From Lactiplantibacillus daowaiensis (lineage in GTDB: Bacteria; Bacillota; Bacilli; Lactobacillales; Lactobacillaceae), in NCBI RefSeq assembly GCF_005405085.1, contig NZ_BJDJ01000024.1:1-42665 (forward strand): a DNA stretch of 42,665 bases, read 5' to 3'. Below are positions 1 through 8,005 of the stretch, piece by piece. The notes beneath the pieces were generated by a model, which had not been told where the DNA came from, ran no database searches, and saw only the letters and a program-made list of their open reading frames with translations. The position numbers and the translations under genes are program-made. The first letter of the stretch is position 1. Each line of letters opens with the position of its first letter.

Positions 1-102
1 ACGACGACGTTACTCCAAATTAACCAGCGACCGCTTAAAATACTCGACTGGCAAACACCGTATCAGGTTATGCTGACCAATTTGTCCAAAAATTCGGATT
101 AA
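1..102 (+). CDS. IS30-family transposase, C-terminal end only (5' part lies outside the window)
   Basis: Reading from base 1, 33 codons precede a TAA at 100-102. The peptide contains QRPLKILDWQTPYQV, which matches the conserved end of the DDE domain of IS30-family transposases (NRPRK-LDWKTP-E-F type). Only the tail is visible, so whether the element is intact cannot be judged from here. The gene runs toward dinB and ends about 110 bases before it. Family assignment is from the recognised motif; no search was made. Confidence 0.8.
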   Translation, partial: TTTLLQINQRPLKILDWQTPYQVMLTNLSKNSD

Positions 103-120
103 ATTTGCAATCTACCATGT
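1..120 (+). mobile_element. Right end of an IS30-type insertion sequence (left part outside the window)
   Basis: The transposase tail stops at 102. The following bases, ATTTGCAATCTACC at about 103-116, look like the terminal inverted repeat that closes IS30-family elements shortly after the stop codon. The matching left repeat is outside the window, so the exact boundary is inferred. The dinB promoter and its LexA-type box start downstream of this end and seem undisturbed. Confidence 0.5.
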
Positions 121-144
121 AAGCTTATTTTTTATGCGTTAAAG

Positions 145-174
145 TTGCCGGCAAAACGTATGTTCGTGTATAAT
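145..174 (+). promoter_or_regulatory. dinB promoter with embedded LexA (SOS) box
   Basis: The -35 is TTGCCG (145-150) and the -10 is TATAAT (169-174), separated by 18 bases. AAAACGTATGTTCG at 153-166 sits inside the spacer and agrees at 11 of 14 positions with the Gram-positive LexA/DinR consensus CGAACATATGTTCG, including a perfect right half. A repressor bound here would block RNA polymerase, so SOS induction of dinB is inferred. Confidence 0.65.
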
Positions 175-211
175 GTATCAATAGCATGAATTTTGAAAGT
201 AGGTGACCAGG

Positions 212-1345
212 ATGGCACAATCGATTATTGAAGCGCCAATTAACATTGATACTAGTCGAAAGATTATCCACGTTGATATGGATGCCTTTTATGCGTCAAT
301 CGAAGAACGTGAACATCCGGCCTACAAAACCCAACCGTTAGTGGTGGCCCATGACCCCCGCCAAACTGGCGGGCGTGGGGTCGTCACGACGGCTAATTAT
401 GTGGCGCGTCAATACGGGGTACATTCAGCGATGCCAGCCCAAAAGGCGTTAGAGCTTTGTCCGAAGGCTGTGTTTAAGACGCCTGACTTTCCGTTATATC
501 GGCAAGTTTCAGCGCAGATTCATGAGATTTTTCATGAATATACGGATAAGATTGAACCGATTGCGTTTGATGAAGCTTATTTAGATATCACTGACAATAA
601 GCCCCATATCCATAGTGCGGTACAATTGGCGCACCAACTGCAACAAGAAATTTGGCAAAAGACACAATTGACGTGTTCGACTGGTATCTCGTATAACAAG
701 TTTATCGCCAAGTTGGCCTCTGATTACCGCAAGCCAGCGGGTGTCACGATTGTGTTGCCACAAGATGCGGAAGCTTTTTTATGGCGAGAACCGATTGAAA
801 AGTTTCGTGGGGTCGGGAAGAAGACCGTACCGAAGATGCATGACCTCGGCATTATGACCGGGCAAGACTTATATCAACAAACCGAAATGGATTTGATGCA
901 GCATTTTGGTAAATTAGGCTATATTTTGTATCGGCGGGTGCGGGGCAGTGATGACCGCCCAGTCGAATACTTGCGCGAACGAAAGTCGATCGGTAAAGAA
1001 CGCACCTTTGGGCCGTTTCTACAAACCACGACTGAAGTTAATGCGCATTTAAAACAGTTAGCGCAACTGGTCAGTGAAACGATGCAATCACATCAACGGC
1101 ATGGCAAAACGTTGGTCTTAAAATTACGCTATGGCGACTTTGTAACGATTACCAAACGCCAGACGTTTACTGAGTTCTTGCCAAATGATGCGGCGACATT
1201 TGAACAGTATGCCGAAGAAATTTTTGAAGAAGTCGTCGATCAACATTTTGATTCAGGGATTCGGTTGTTAGGGATTACGTTAACCGGCTTGGCCCCGTTA
1301 GCATTTGAAAATCTGACCTTGCCGTTATATCCGGGGGAAACTTAA
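212..1345 (+). CDS. dinB: DNA polymerase IV (Y-family translesion polymerase)
   Basis: Error-prone polymerase that extends past damaged or mismatched template ends. The catalytic palm is visible: [12 protein letters not shown] holds metal-binding D22 and D24, and FDEAYLD holds D120 and E121. [17 protein letters not shown] and the FRGVGKKT helix-hairpin-helix follow, then the little-finger domain. The length of 377 aa is slightly above the usual 350-360. An in-frame GTG at 203 is possible, but AGGTG at 201-205 spaces correctly to the ATG at 212, so I chose that. The frame is intact. The promoter carries a LexA-type box, consistent with DNA-damage control. It stands alone between the insertion-sequence end and nrnA, which has its own promoter. 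Confidence 0.95.
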   Translation: MAQSIIEAPINIDTSRKIIHVDMDAFYASIEEREHPAYKTQPLVVAHDPRQTGGRGVVTTANYVARQYGVHSAMPAQKALELCPKAVFKTPDFPLYRQVSAQIHEIFHEYTDKIEPIAFDEAYLDITDNKPHIHSAVQLAHQLQQEIWQKTQLTCSTGISYNKFIAKLASDYRKPAGVTIVLPQDAEAFLWREPIEKFRGVGKKTVPKMHDLGIMTGQDLYQQTEMDLMQHFGKLGYILYRRVRGSDDRPVEYLRERKSIGKERTFGPFLQTTTEVNAHLKQLAQLVSETMQSHQRHGKTLVLKLRYGDFVTITKRQTFTEFLPNDAATFEQYAEEIFEEVVDQHFDSGIRLLGITLTGLAPLAFENLTLPLYPGET

Positions 1346-1358
1346 CCGACGAATTAAT

Positions 1359-1387
1359 TTGGCGCTGGCGCTATTGTTCGGTATACT
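1359..1387 (+). promoter_or_regulatory. nrnA-cshB promoter
   Basis: TTGGCG (1359-1364) and TATACT (1382-1387) are 17 bases apart, right after the dinB stop codon. This argues against starting nrnA at 1359 and for the ATG at 1446. Confidence 0.55.
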
Positions 1388-1445
1388 AAAGTACTATGGC
1401 AGTTTTAAGCCATCAGCAAATCTTGAACACACAGGAAGGACTATT

Positions 1446-2402
1446 ATGACCGTCCAAACAGAAATTCTAACTTTAATTAAACAAGCAAAAACAATTATTA
1501 TTCATCGGCACCAACGTCCTGATCCCGATGCGATTGGGAGCCAATTGGGGTTAGCTGATATTATCAAGACTAGTTTTCCGGACAAGCGGGTCCTCGCTCC
1601 GGGAAAACAATATCATGGTTTTGACTGGCTAGGCCAAATGGATACCGTCACAGAAGCTGATTATCAAGATGCCTTAGTGTTGGTCTTAGATACGGCCAAT
1701 CAACCACGGGTCGATGGGGAGTTCTACAATACTGGTAAGCAACTCGTTAAAATCGATCATCATCCAAATGATGATGCTTTTGGTGATCCACAATGGGTGG
1801 ATGTCGATGCTTCTAGTACGAGTGAATTAGTTTACCAATTTTATGCCGCTAGTAAGGATGAATTGACCTTAACGCCAAATGCCGCGCGGTTATTGTATGC
1901 CGGGATCGTCGGCGATACTGGGCGGTTCTTATATGATGCGACTAAGCCAAGTACCATGCGTGCAGCGGCGGCTTTGATGGAAGCTGGCGCCGATGCAACG
2001 GCGGTTAACCGTATTGAAGATACGATTACCTTACCCGTTGCCCGGTTATCGGCATATGTTTACGAACATTTGACACAATTAGATTCTGGTGCCGCTTATG
2101 TTATTTTGACGAATGACATCATGGACTCGTTTGAAATTGGTGATGCTAGTACCGCTGGGGTCGTACCACTACCTGGTCGCATTGATACCGTGCAATCGTG
2201 GGCCATTTTCGTCCAACAAAAAGAAGGCGACTACCGAATTCGGCTACGTTCTAAAGGCCCATCGATCAATGGTGTGGCTAAGTTACATGGCGGTGGTGGC
2301 CACCCCTTAGCTAGTGGGGCCAAGGCCAAAGACCAAGCCGAAATTGAAACGGTCGTTCGTGAGCTCGACCAAGTTGACCGTGACTATCAGAAAGAGGTTT
2401 AA
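1446..2402 (+). CDS. nrnA: DHH/DHHA1 phosphoesterase, NrnA-type oligoribonuclease and pAp phosphatase
   Basis: NrnA-type proteins degrade very short RNAs (nanoRNA) to mononucleotides and dephosphorylate 3'-phosphoadenosine 5'-phosphate; some members also hydrolyse linear products of cyclic dinucleotides. The N-terminal DHH domain shows IHRHQRPDPDAIGSQLG near the start, the motif II Asp in VLDTAN, and the DHH signature in KIDHHPND. The C-terminal DHHA1 domain ends with the substrate-binding GGGGHPLASGAK. It is 318 aa, normal for the family. The ATG at 1446 follows AGGAAGGA at the right spacing, and an upstream start at 1359 would fall inside the promoter. cshB follows 2 bases after the stop, so the two are probably cotranscribed. 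Confidence 0.92.
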   Translation: MTVQTEILTLIKQAKTIIIHRHQRPDPDAIGSQLGLADIIKTSFPDKRVLAPGKQYHGFDWLGQMDTVTEADYQDALVLVLDTANQPRVDGEFYNTGKQLVKIDHHPNDDAFGDPQWVDVDASSTSELVYQFYAASKDELTLTPNAARLLYAGIVGDTGRFLYDATKPSTMRAAAALMEAGADATAVNRIEDTITLPVARLSAYVYEHLTQLDSGAAYVILTNDIMDSFEIGDASTAGVVPLPGRIDTVQSWAIFVQQKEGDYRIRLRSKGPSINGVAKLHGGGGHPLASGAKAKDQAEIETVVRELDQVDRDYQKEV

Positions 2403-2404
2403 AG

Positions 2405-3748
2405 ATGACCGCAAGTTTTAATGATTTTAAGTTACAACCATTCTTAATGCAGGCGTTGACCGAAATCAACTTCCGCAAACCAACCGCTGTTCAAGAAAAA
2501 TTGATCCCCGTGATTGCAGCTGGTCGCAGTGTGATTGGCCAATCAGCAACTGGGAGTGGGAAGACGCATACGTTCTTGTTGCCGATTATTAATCAGTTGA
2601 ATGCTGATGAACGCCGTGTACAAGTCGTCATTACAACGCCAAGTCGTGAATTGGCTTACCAAATTCAAAAAGCAGCGAAACAGTTGATCCAGCATAGTCC
2701 CAAAGCATTACACATTGGGTTATACGTTGGTGGGACTGATAAGCAAGAACAAATTAACAAGTTAAATCGCCATCAACCCCAATTAATTATTGGGACGCCA
2801 GGTCGAATCTTAGATTTGATTCGATCACAAGCGCTAGACGTGCATACGGCAACGAAGTTAGTGGTCGATGAAGCGGATATGACGCTTGATTTAGGGTTCT
2901 TAAATGTGGTTGACCAAATCGCTGGACGGATGCCAGCTGAGTTACAAATGTTAGTCTTCTCGGCAACGATGCCACAAAAGTTAACGCCATTTTTGAAGAA
3001 ATACATGAATAATCCCGTGATGGAAGAAATCCCAGTTGAATCAGTGATTAGTCCAACCATTGATAACTGGTTGATCTCAACCAAGAGTCATGATCGCAAT
3101 AGCATTATTTATCGGCTATTAACGATTGGCGAACCTTATTTGGTCTTGGTCTTCGCTAATACGAAGGAACGGGTTCAAGAAATTGCCCGCTACTTGAAAC
3201 AACAAGGGCTAACCGTGGCCATGATTCATGGGGATATTCAACCACGTGAACGGAAACGGGTCATGCGTGATGTCCAAAACTTGAAGTATCAATTCGTCGT
3301 AGCCACTGATTTAGCTGCACGAGGGATTGATATTGAAGGCGTCTCACATGTTATCAATGATGACATTCCAAATGACTTGGAATTCTTCATCCATCGGGTT
3401 GGCCGGACTGGCCGTAATGGGATGCCAGGAACGGCGATCACCCTTTACAGTCCTGGGGAAGAAGAAAAAGTCAGTGCCGTTGAAGCGATGGGGATTAAGT
3501 TCAAGCCAAAGGCGATTCGCGATGGCGAAATCGTTGACTCTTACGACCGGAACCGCCGGGCTAACCGGGGTCACCATCAAGACAAACTTGATCCAACGTT
3601 GATTGGCTATGTTAAAAAGTCCAAAAAGAAGATCAAACCAGGTTACAAACGGCGTATTCGGACGAAGATTGCGGATAAAGCGCGGATGGATCGCCGGATT
3701 GAACAACGGGCTGCTGCACGTAAGGCCCGGAAAGACCGGAAATCCTAG
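2405..3748 (+). CDS. cshB: DEAD-box ATP-dependent RNA helicase, CshB-like
   Basis: RNA helicase expected to act on structured RNA, ribosome precursors or cold-stabilised mRNA. Motifs run in canonical order: the Q-motif region FRKPTAVQ (24-31), Walker A ATGSGKT (48-54), PSRELA, GTPGR, DEAD (155-158), SAT (about 186), then ARGIDIEGV and HRVGRTGR (from 330) in the second RecA-like domain. The last 60 residues are very rich in Lys and Arg (KKSKKKIKPGYKRR), typical of the RNA-binding tail of CshB proteins. It is 447 aa and starts 2 bases after the nrnA stop. The subtype is judged from size and tail; CshA/CshB separation would need alignment. Confidence 0.9.
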   Translation: MTASFNDFKLQPFLMQALTEINFRKPTAVQEKLIPVIAAGRSVIGQSATGSGKTHTFLLPIINQLNADERRVQVVITTPSRELAYQIQKAAKQLIQHSPKALHIGLYVGGTDKQEQINKLNRHQPQLIIGTPGRILDLIRSQALDVHTATKLVVDEADMTLDLGFLNVVDQIAGRMPAELQMLVFSATMPQKLTPFLKKYMNNPVMEEIPVESVISPTIDNWLISTKSHDRNSIIYRLLTIGEPYLVLVFANTKERVQEIARYLKQQGLTVAMIHGDIQPRERKRVMRDVQNLKYQFVVATDLAARGIDIEGVSHVINDDIPNDLEFFIHRVGRTGRNGMPGTAITLYSPGEEEKVSAVEAMGIKFKPKAIRDGEIVDSYDRNRRANRGHHQDKLDPTLIGYVKKSKKKIKPGYKRRIRTKIADKARMDRRIEQRAAARKARKDRKS

Positions 3749-3756
3749 GCACTTAG

Positions 3757-3785
3757 TTGACAAGCTGCCGCAAGTTTTCTATACT
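3757..3785 (+). promoter_or_regulatory. alaS promoter
   Basis: Near-consensus TTGACA (3757-3762) and TATACT (3780-3785) with a 17-base spacer, ending where the T-box leader begins. This is among the strongest promoters in the window. Confidence 0.8.
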
Positions 3786-3789
3786 TTGC

Positions 3790-4000
3790 AGAGTAAGGAC
3801 ATATTCGATTGGACATATCTGTTTAGAAACGCTTTGGTTGCTGGAAAAAGTGCGGTGTCAATCGAGTGCTACCGAATAACCAATGACTGGCTAACCAGTC
3901 CGTGTCTCAGCGTTAATGAGCTCAAGAGGTAAACGAACACATCGTTGCAAGTAAAGTGGTACCGCGTTAACAGCGTCTTTACTAGCAACGGTGTTTTTTT
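3790..4000 (+). promoter_or_regulatory. tRNA-Ala T-box leader of alaS
   Basis: T-box RNAs sense uncharged tRNA and switch between a terminator and an antiterminator. Stem I has a paired arm CGATTG/CAATCG (about 3806-3811 and 3860-3865), followed in the specifier loop by GCT at 3868-3870, an alanine codon with the usual following purine. The T-box sequence AAAGTGGTACCGCG is at 3953-3966, and its TGGT complements the ACCA end of tRNA-Ala. The competing terminator is 3943-3990 followed by Ts. The specifier choice agrees with the downstream gene. Confidence 0.92.
3943..4000 (+). terminator. T-box-controlled terminator hairpin
   Basis: CGTTGCAAGTAAAG (3943-3956) pairs with CTTTACTAGCAACG (3977-3990) with one mismatch, followed by GTGTTTTTTT. 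The 5' arm overlaps the T-box sequence, so terminator and antiterminator exclude each other. Confidence 0.9.
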
Positions 4001-4040
4001 GCCTAAAAATTGGAATAACGAGAAAGGGTGCCAAGTTTAA

Positions 4041-6683
4041 ATGAAGAAATTAAGCAGTAGTGAAATTCGGCAAATGTATTTAGACTTTTTCCATGAAAAA
4101 GGTCATACCATTGTGCCAAGTGCATCGTTAGTCCCACATGATGATCCAACGTTGTTATGGATCAACTCTGGGGTTGCCACCATGAAGAAGTATTTTGATG
4201 GGTCAGTTGTACCCGATAATCCACGGATGACAAGCTCACAAAAGAGTATTCGGACCAACGATATTGAAAATGTCGGTCGGACTGCTCGGCACCATACGTT
4301 ATTTGAAATGCTTGGGAACTTCTCGGTTGGTGATTATTTCAAAAAAGAAGCCATCAGTTGGGCCTGGGAATTATTAACGTCACCTAAGTGGTTTGGTTGG
4401 GATCCAGAAAAGCTTTATATGACGGTTTATCCTAAAGATACTGATGCTGCTAAGTTCTGGGAAGAAACTGGGGTTAAGCCCGATCATATCGTCAAAGTTG
4501 AAGATAACTTCTGGGATATCGGTCAAGGGCCTTCTGGTCCCGATTCGGAAATTTTTTACGATCGTGGTGAAGCATTCAACAATTTAGCTGATGACGATCC
4601 TGAAAACTATCCTGGTGGCGAAAATGAACGGTATTTGGAAGTTTGGAATATTGTGTTCTCACAATTTAACCATACGCCCGAAGACACGTATGAACCATTA
4701 CCACGTAAAAACATTGATACGGGGATGGGCTTAGAACGGGTCGTGTCAATTTTCCAAGATGCGCCAACTAACTTTGAAACTGATTTATTCTTGCCAATTA
4801 TTCGTAAGACCGAAGCCCTTAGTGACGGCAAACATTATGGTGACAATGCTCAAGATGATGTCTCATTTAAAGTAATCGCCGACCATGCACGGGCAATCAC
4901 GTTTGCCATCAGTGATGGCGCCTTACCTTCAAATGAAGGCCGGGGCTATGTGATTCGCCGGTTGATTCGCCGGGCAATCTTACATGGTCAAAAGTTAGGC
5001 TTGAAAGAAGCTTTCTTAGACCAATTAGTGCCAATTGTGGGCGAAATCATGCAATCGCATTATCCAGATGTGTTGAAGAATGCGGATTACATTGAAAAAA
5101 TCGTGAGCTCTGAAGAAAGTCGCTTCAATGAAACCTTGAACGATGGCTTAAGCTTATTGAACCAATTGATTGCTGATACGAAAAAAGCTGGTCAAGATAC
5201 GTTGCCTGGTGTGGACGCCTTCAAGTTATACGATACGTACGGCTTCCCATTTGAGTTGACTAAAGAATATGCTGGTGATGAAGGCTTAAATGTCGACGAA
5301 GCTGGTTTTGAAGTTGAAATGAAGGCGCAACGTGATCGGGCCCGGAATGCACGGAGTAGTGCAAAATCAATGGGTGTACAACGTAGTTTGCTGATTGATA
5401 TCAAAACACCAAGTGACTACGTGGGCTATGATGAATTAACGGATGTCCATGGCGACTTGAAAGACATTATCGTTGATGAACAATTAGTCGACGAAGTGAC
5501 GAGTGGTACTGCTGAAATGATCTTCAGCAAGACGCCATTTTACGCTGAAATGGGTGGTCAAGTGGCTGACCGTGGGGTGATTTTAGATGCTGATGGTCAA
5601 ACTGTGGCTAAAGTAACGGACGTCCAAAATGCCCCTAATAAGCAACATCTGCATACGGTCGAAGTCTTAAAGCCAATGCATAAAGATGCCACTTATACGT
5701 TGAATGTCGACTTAGCATTCCATGCGAAAGTTGAAAAGAATCATACCGCGACTCACTTGTTAGACCAAGCGTTACGCGACGTTTTAGGCGAGCATACCCA
5801 ACAAGCCGGTTCATTAGTGGAACCTGGCTACTTGCGGTTTGACTTTACCCACTTTGGTCAAGTGACCGATGCAGAATTGGCTAAAGTTGAACAAATCGTT
5901 AACGATAAGATTTGGGCTGCCTTACCCGTTAGTGCGATTCAAACTGACCAGGAAACGGGTCATAAGATGGGTGCCATTGCGGTCTTCACGCAAAAGTATG
6001 GTAAAATCGTGCGGGTCGTGTCAATTGGAGATTACTCGATTGAATTTGATGGTGGGACACACGTTAAGAACAGTAGCGAACTTGGCTTGTTCAAGATTGT
6101 TTCTGAAGCTGGGGTCGGTGCCGGTGTTCGGCGGATCGAAGCAGTCACATCGAAGGAAGCCTTTGAACTCTTATCCAATGAAGAAACTTGGTTGAAGACG
6201 ATTGCGGCACAAGTCAAGGCACCAAAATTGGCTGATACAACTGAACGGGTGAGTCAATTACAAGCTGACTTAAAAGCGGCGCAACAAAAAGCGGCTAGCT
6301 TAGAAAGCAAGTTGGCTAATCAACAAGCTGACGCAGTCTTTGAACAAGTTGATGACATTAATGGGACAACGTTAATTGCTCAAGCGGTGCAAGTTTCAGG
6401 GATGGATCAATTACGGCAATTAGCCGATACTTGGAAGACTAAGGCTTACTCAGATGTCTTAGTTTTAGGTGCGGTTGTTGGCGAAAAAGTAAACTTATTG
6501 GTTGCTGTTAGTGATGATAAAGTCAAAGTCGGCTTAAAAGCTGGTGACTTGATCAAAGCCATTGCCCCACAAGTTGGTGGTGGCGGTGGTGGTCGTCCAA
6601 CCTTAGCGCAAGCCGGTGGGAAGAAGCCAGCCGGGTTACCAGCTGCTTTGAAAGCGGCCCATACTTGGTTGAGTGAACAGTAA
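4041..6683 (+). CDS. alaS: Alanyl-tRNA synthetase
   Basis: Charges tRNA-Ala and removes wrongly attached Ser or Gly. Order of domains: the class II aminoacylation core at the N terminus (MYLDFFHEKGH, then INSGVATMKKYF and RTNDIENVGRT), the tRNA-recognition region, the editing domain (HTATHLL with H568 and H572, then D670-GGTH674), a coiled segment around 730-770, and a C-Ala domain ending in a glycine run (VGGGGGGRPTLAQAGG). It is 880 aa, the usual size. One oddity is that the third zinc-ligand position of the editing site, normally Cys in CGGTH, is Asp here. Expression is controlled by the T-box upstream. The ATG at 4041 follows AAAGGGTG. Confidence 0.97.
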   Translation: MKKLSSSEIRQMYLDFFHEKGHTIVPSASLVPHDDPTLLWINSGVATMKKYFDGSVVPDNPRMTSSQKSIRTNDIENVGRTARHHTLFEMLGNFSVGDYFKKEAISWAWELLTSPKWFGWDPEKLYMTVYPKDTDAAKFWEETGVKPDHIVKVEDNFWDIGQGPSGPDSEIFYDRGEAFNNLADDDPENYPGGENERYLEVWNIVFSQFNHTPEDTYEPLPRKNIDTGMGLERVVSIFQDAPTNFETDLFLPIIRKTEALSDGKHYGDNAQDDVSFKVIADHARAITFAISDGALPSNEGRGYVIRRLIRRAILHGQKLGLKEAFLDQLVPIVGEIMQSHYPDVLKNADYIEKIVSSEESRFNETLNDGLSLLNQLIADTKKAGQDTLPGVDAFKLYDTYGFPFELTKEYAGDEGLNVDEAGFEVEMKAQRDRARNARSSAKSMGVQRSLLIDIKTPSDYVGYDELTDVHGDLKDIIVDEQLVDEVTSGTAEMIFSKTPFYAEMGGQVADRGVILDADGQTVAKVTDVQNAPNKQHLHTVEVLKPMHKDATYTLNVDLAFHAKVEKNHTATHLLDQALRDVLGEHTQQAGSLVEPGYLRFDFTHFGQVTDAELAKVEQIVNDKIWAALPVSAIQTDQETGHKMGAIAVFTQKYGKIVRVVSIGDYSIEFDGGTHVKNSSELGLFKIVSEAGVGAGVRRIEAVTSKEAFELLSNEETWLKTIAAQVKAPKLADTTERVSQLQADLKAAQQKAASLESKLANQQADAVFEQVDDINGTTLIAQAVQVSGMDQLRQLADTWKTKAYSDVLVLGAVVGEKVNLLVAVSDDKVKVGLKAGDLIKAIAPQVGGGGGGRPTLAQAGGKKPAGLPAALKAAHTWLSEQ

Positions 6684-6733
6684 TTAAGACCCAGCTAGCT
6701 TTATTACGAATGTGTTACATCAGAATGGATTGA

Positions 6734-6762
6734 TTGTACTTCATATAAGCATTTAGTAGAAT
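6734..6762 (+). promoter_or_regulatory. Promoter of the ireB-ruvX-DUF1292 operon
   Basis: TTGTAC (6734-6739) and TAGAAT (6757-6762), 17 bases apart, about 37 bases before the ireB start. Confidence 0.6.
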
Positions 6763-6798
6763 AGACTAGAAGCGGAAACTAGCGGGAGGTGCTTTATT

Positions 6799-7068
6799 AT
6801 GAGTACGTTAGACAAAACCATGTATTTTGACTTCGATAATGATAACGTTAAGGATGTGCACGACACTTTGACGACCGTCTATGAAGCGTTACAAGAAAAG
6901 GGCTACAACCCGATTAACCAGATTGTGGGTTACTTACTATCTGGTGATCCGGCTTATATCCCGCGTTTAAAGGATGCTCGCAATTTAATTCGTAAGCACC
7001 AACGTGATGAAATTATCGAAGAGCTTGTCAAGTCTTACTTGAAGGCAGATAAGGATGTTAATGCATGA
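6799..7068 (+). CDS. ireB: IreB family regulatory phosphoprotein (UPF0297)
   Basis: Small cytosolic protein of 89 aa. In enterococci IreB is phosphorylated by the PASTA kinase IreK and negatively affects cephalosporin resistance; a comparable cell-wall signalling role here is by homology only. It is recognised by the DKTMYFDFD start, the helical [22 protein letters not shown] segment and [14 protein letters not shown], all conserved in the family. It starts after GGGAGGTG. Its TGA overlaps the ruvX ATG (ATGA at 7065), so the two are translationally coupled, in the standard Firmicute order ireB-ruvX-yrzB. Confidence 0.93.
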   Translation: MSTLDKTMYFDFDNDNVKDVHDTLTTVYEALQEKGYNPINQIVGYLLSGDPAYIPRLKDARNLIRKHQRDEIIEELVKSYLKADKDVNA

Positions 7069-7499
7069 AGTTAATGGGGTTGGATGTTGGTTCCAGAACA
7101 GTCGGTGTTGCGATTAGTGACGCCTTTGGTTGGACCGCTCAAGGTGTTGAAATTATTCGGATCAATGAAGATGAGGAAGTCTTTGGTTTGGACCGGGTCG
7201 CCGAGTTAATTAAAGAACTCGATGCAGGCGGGTTTGTCCTAGGTTTACCTAAGAATATGAACAATACCTTGGGACCACGAGCAGAAGCCGCACAACGTTA
7301 CGGTGAGATGCTGACGGAACGGTTCCACTTACCCATTGACTTTGAAGATGAACGTCTGACGACGGTTGAGGCCGAACGGATGTTAGTTGAAGAAGCAAAT
7401 ACGTCCCGAAAGAAACGTAAAAAAGTGATCGATAAGTTAGCGGCAAGCTTGATCTTGCAAAACTACTTGGATCGCCATGGGAAACTTACACAAGAATAG
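7065..7499 (+). CDS. ruvX: Holliday junction resolvase-like / pre-16S rRNA nuclease, YqgF family
   Basis: RNase H-fold nuclease. The E. coli relative YqgF takes part in maturation of the 16S rRNA 5' end, and the family is also annotated as a Holliday junction resolvase. Visible acidic motifs are [15 protein letters not shown] at the N terminus (first catalytic Asp), [11 protein letters not shown] mid-protein, [15 protein letters not shown] and a final [14 protein letters not shown]. It is 144 aa, the normal size. It overlaps ireB by 4 bases and is followed 12 bases later by the DUF1292 gene, forming a three-gene operon. Confidence 0.94.
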   Translation: MKLMGLDVGSRTVGVAISDAFGWTAQGVEIIRINEDEEVFGLDRVAELIKELDAGGFVLGLPKNMNNTLGPRAEAAQRYGEMLTERFHLPIDFEDERLTTVEAERMLVEEANTSRKKRKKVIDKLAASLILQNYLDRHGKLTQE

Positions 7500-7511
7500 C
7501 GAGGAACTGAC

Positions 7512-7805
7512 ATGAGTCAAAACAAAAACAGTAAAGATGACGTTATCACCTTAGTTGATGAAGACGGCAACGAAACCTTATTTAACATTTTATTCACGTT
7601 CGATTCTGAAGACTTCGGTCATTCATACATTTTAATTTATCCAGCCGATGCACCAGCTGATGAAGAAGTAGACATCCAAGCCTACATCTTTGATCCAGAT
7701 GATGGTGACAACGGTGAATTGAAATTAATCGAATCCGATGAAGAATGGGATATGGTTGAACAAGTTTTGAATACTTTCCTAGCCGATGATGGTGGGATGC
7801 AATAA
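7512..7805 (+). CDS. yrzB: DUF1292 family protein (YrzB-like)
   Basis: Acidic cytosolic protein of 97 aa, with DDVITLVDEDGNETLF at the front and a tail rich in Asp and Glu. Recognised as the YrzB/DUF1292 family from this pattern and from its fixed place after ireB and ruvX. No biochemical role is established. It begins with ATG after GAGGAAC and ends just before a strong terminator, so it closes the operon. Confidence 0.9.
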   Translation: MSQNKNSKDDVITLVDEDGNETLFNILFTFDSEDFGHSYILIYPADAPADEEVDIQAYIFDPDDGDNGELKLIESDEEWDMVEQVLNTFLADDGGMQ

Positions 7806-7823
7806 GCTTTGAACTTGTGAATG

Positions 7824-7861
7824 AGCGTGGTTAATCAGTAATGATTAATCACGCTTTTTTT
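7824..7861 (+). terminator. Rho-independent terminator of the ireB operon
   Basis: AGCGTGGTTAATCA (7824-7837) pairs with TGATTAATCACGCT (7842-7855) across a 4-base loop, followed by a T run. Confidence 0.93.
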
Positions 7862-8005
7862 GTGCGCCCGTTTAAATAAATTAACTAATAAAAATAACAA
7901 ATTATTTATTATTTATGCTAAGCTAATTAGAGAATGAAAAAGGAAGCGCCTTAGTAAAGAATCACACGATTCAATTGGGGGAACGGGTGTCAAGAGGTGT
8001 AGTTC

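Noticed and set aside
203..211. GTG start for dinB
   Set aside because: The GTG is part of the ribosome site AGGTG that serves the ATG at 212.
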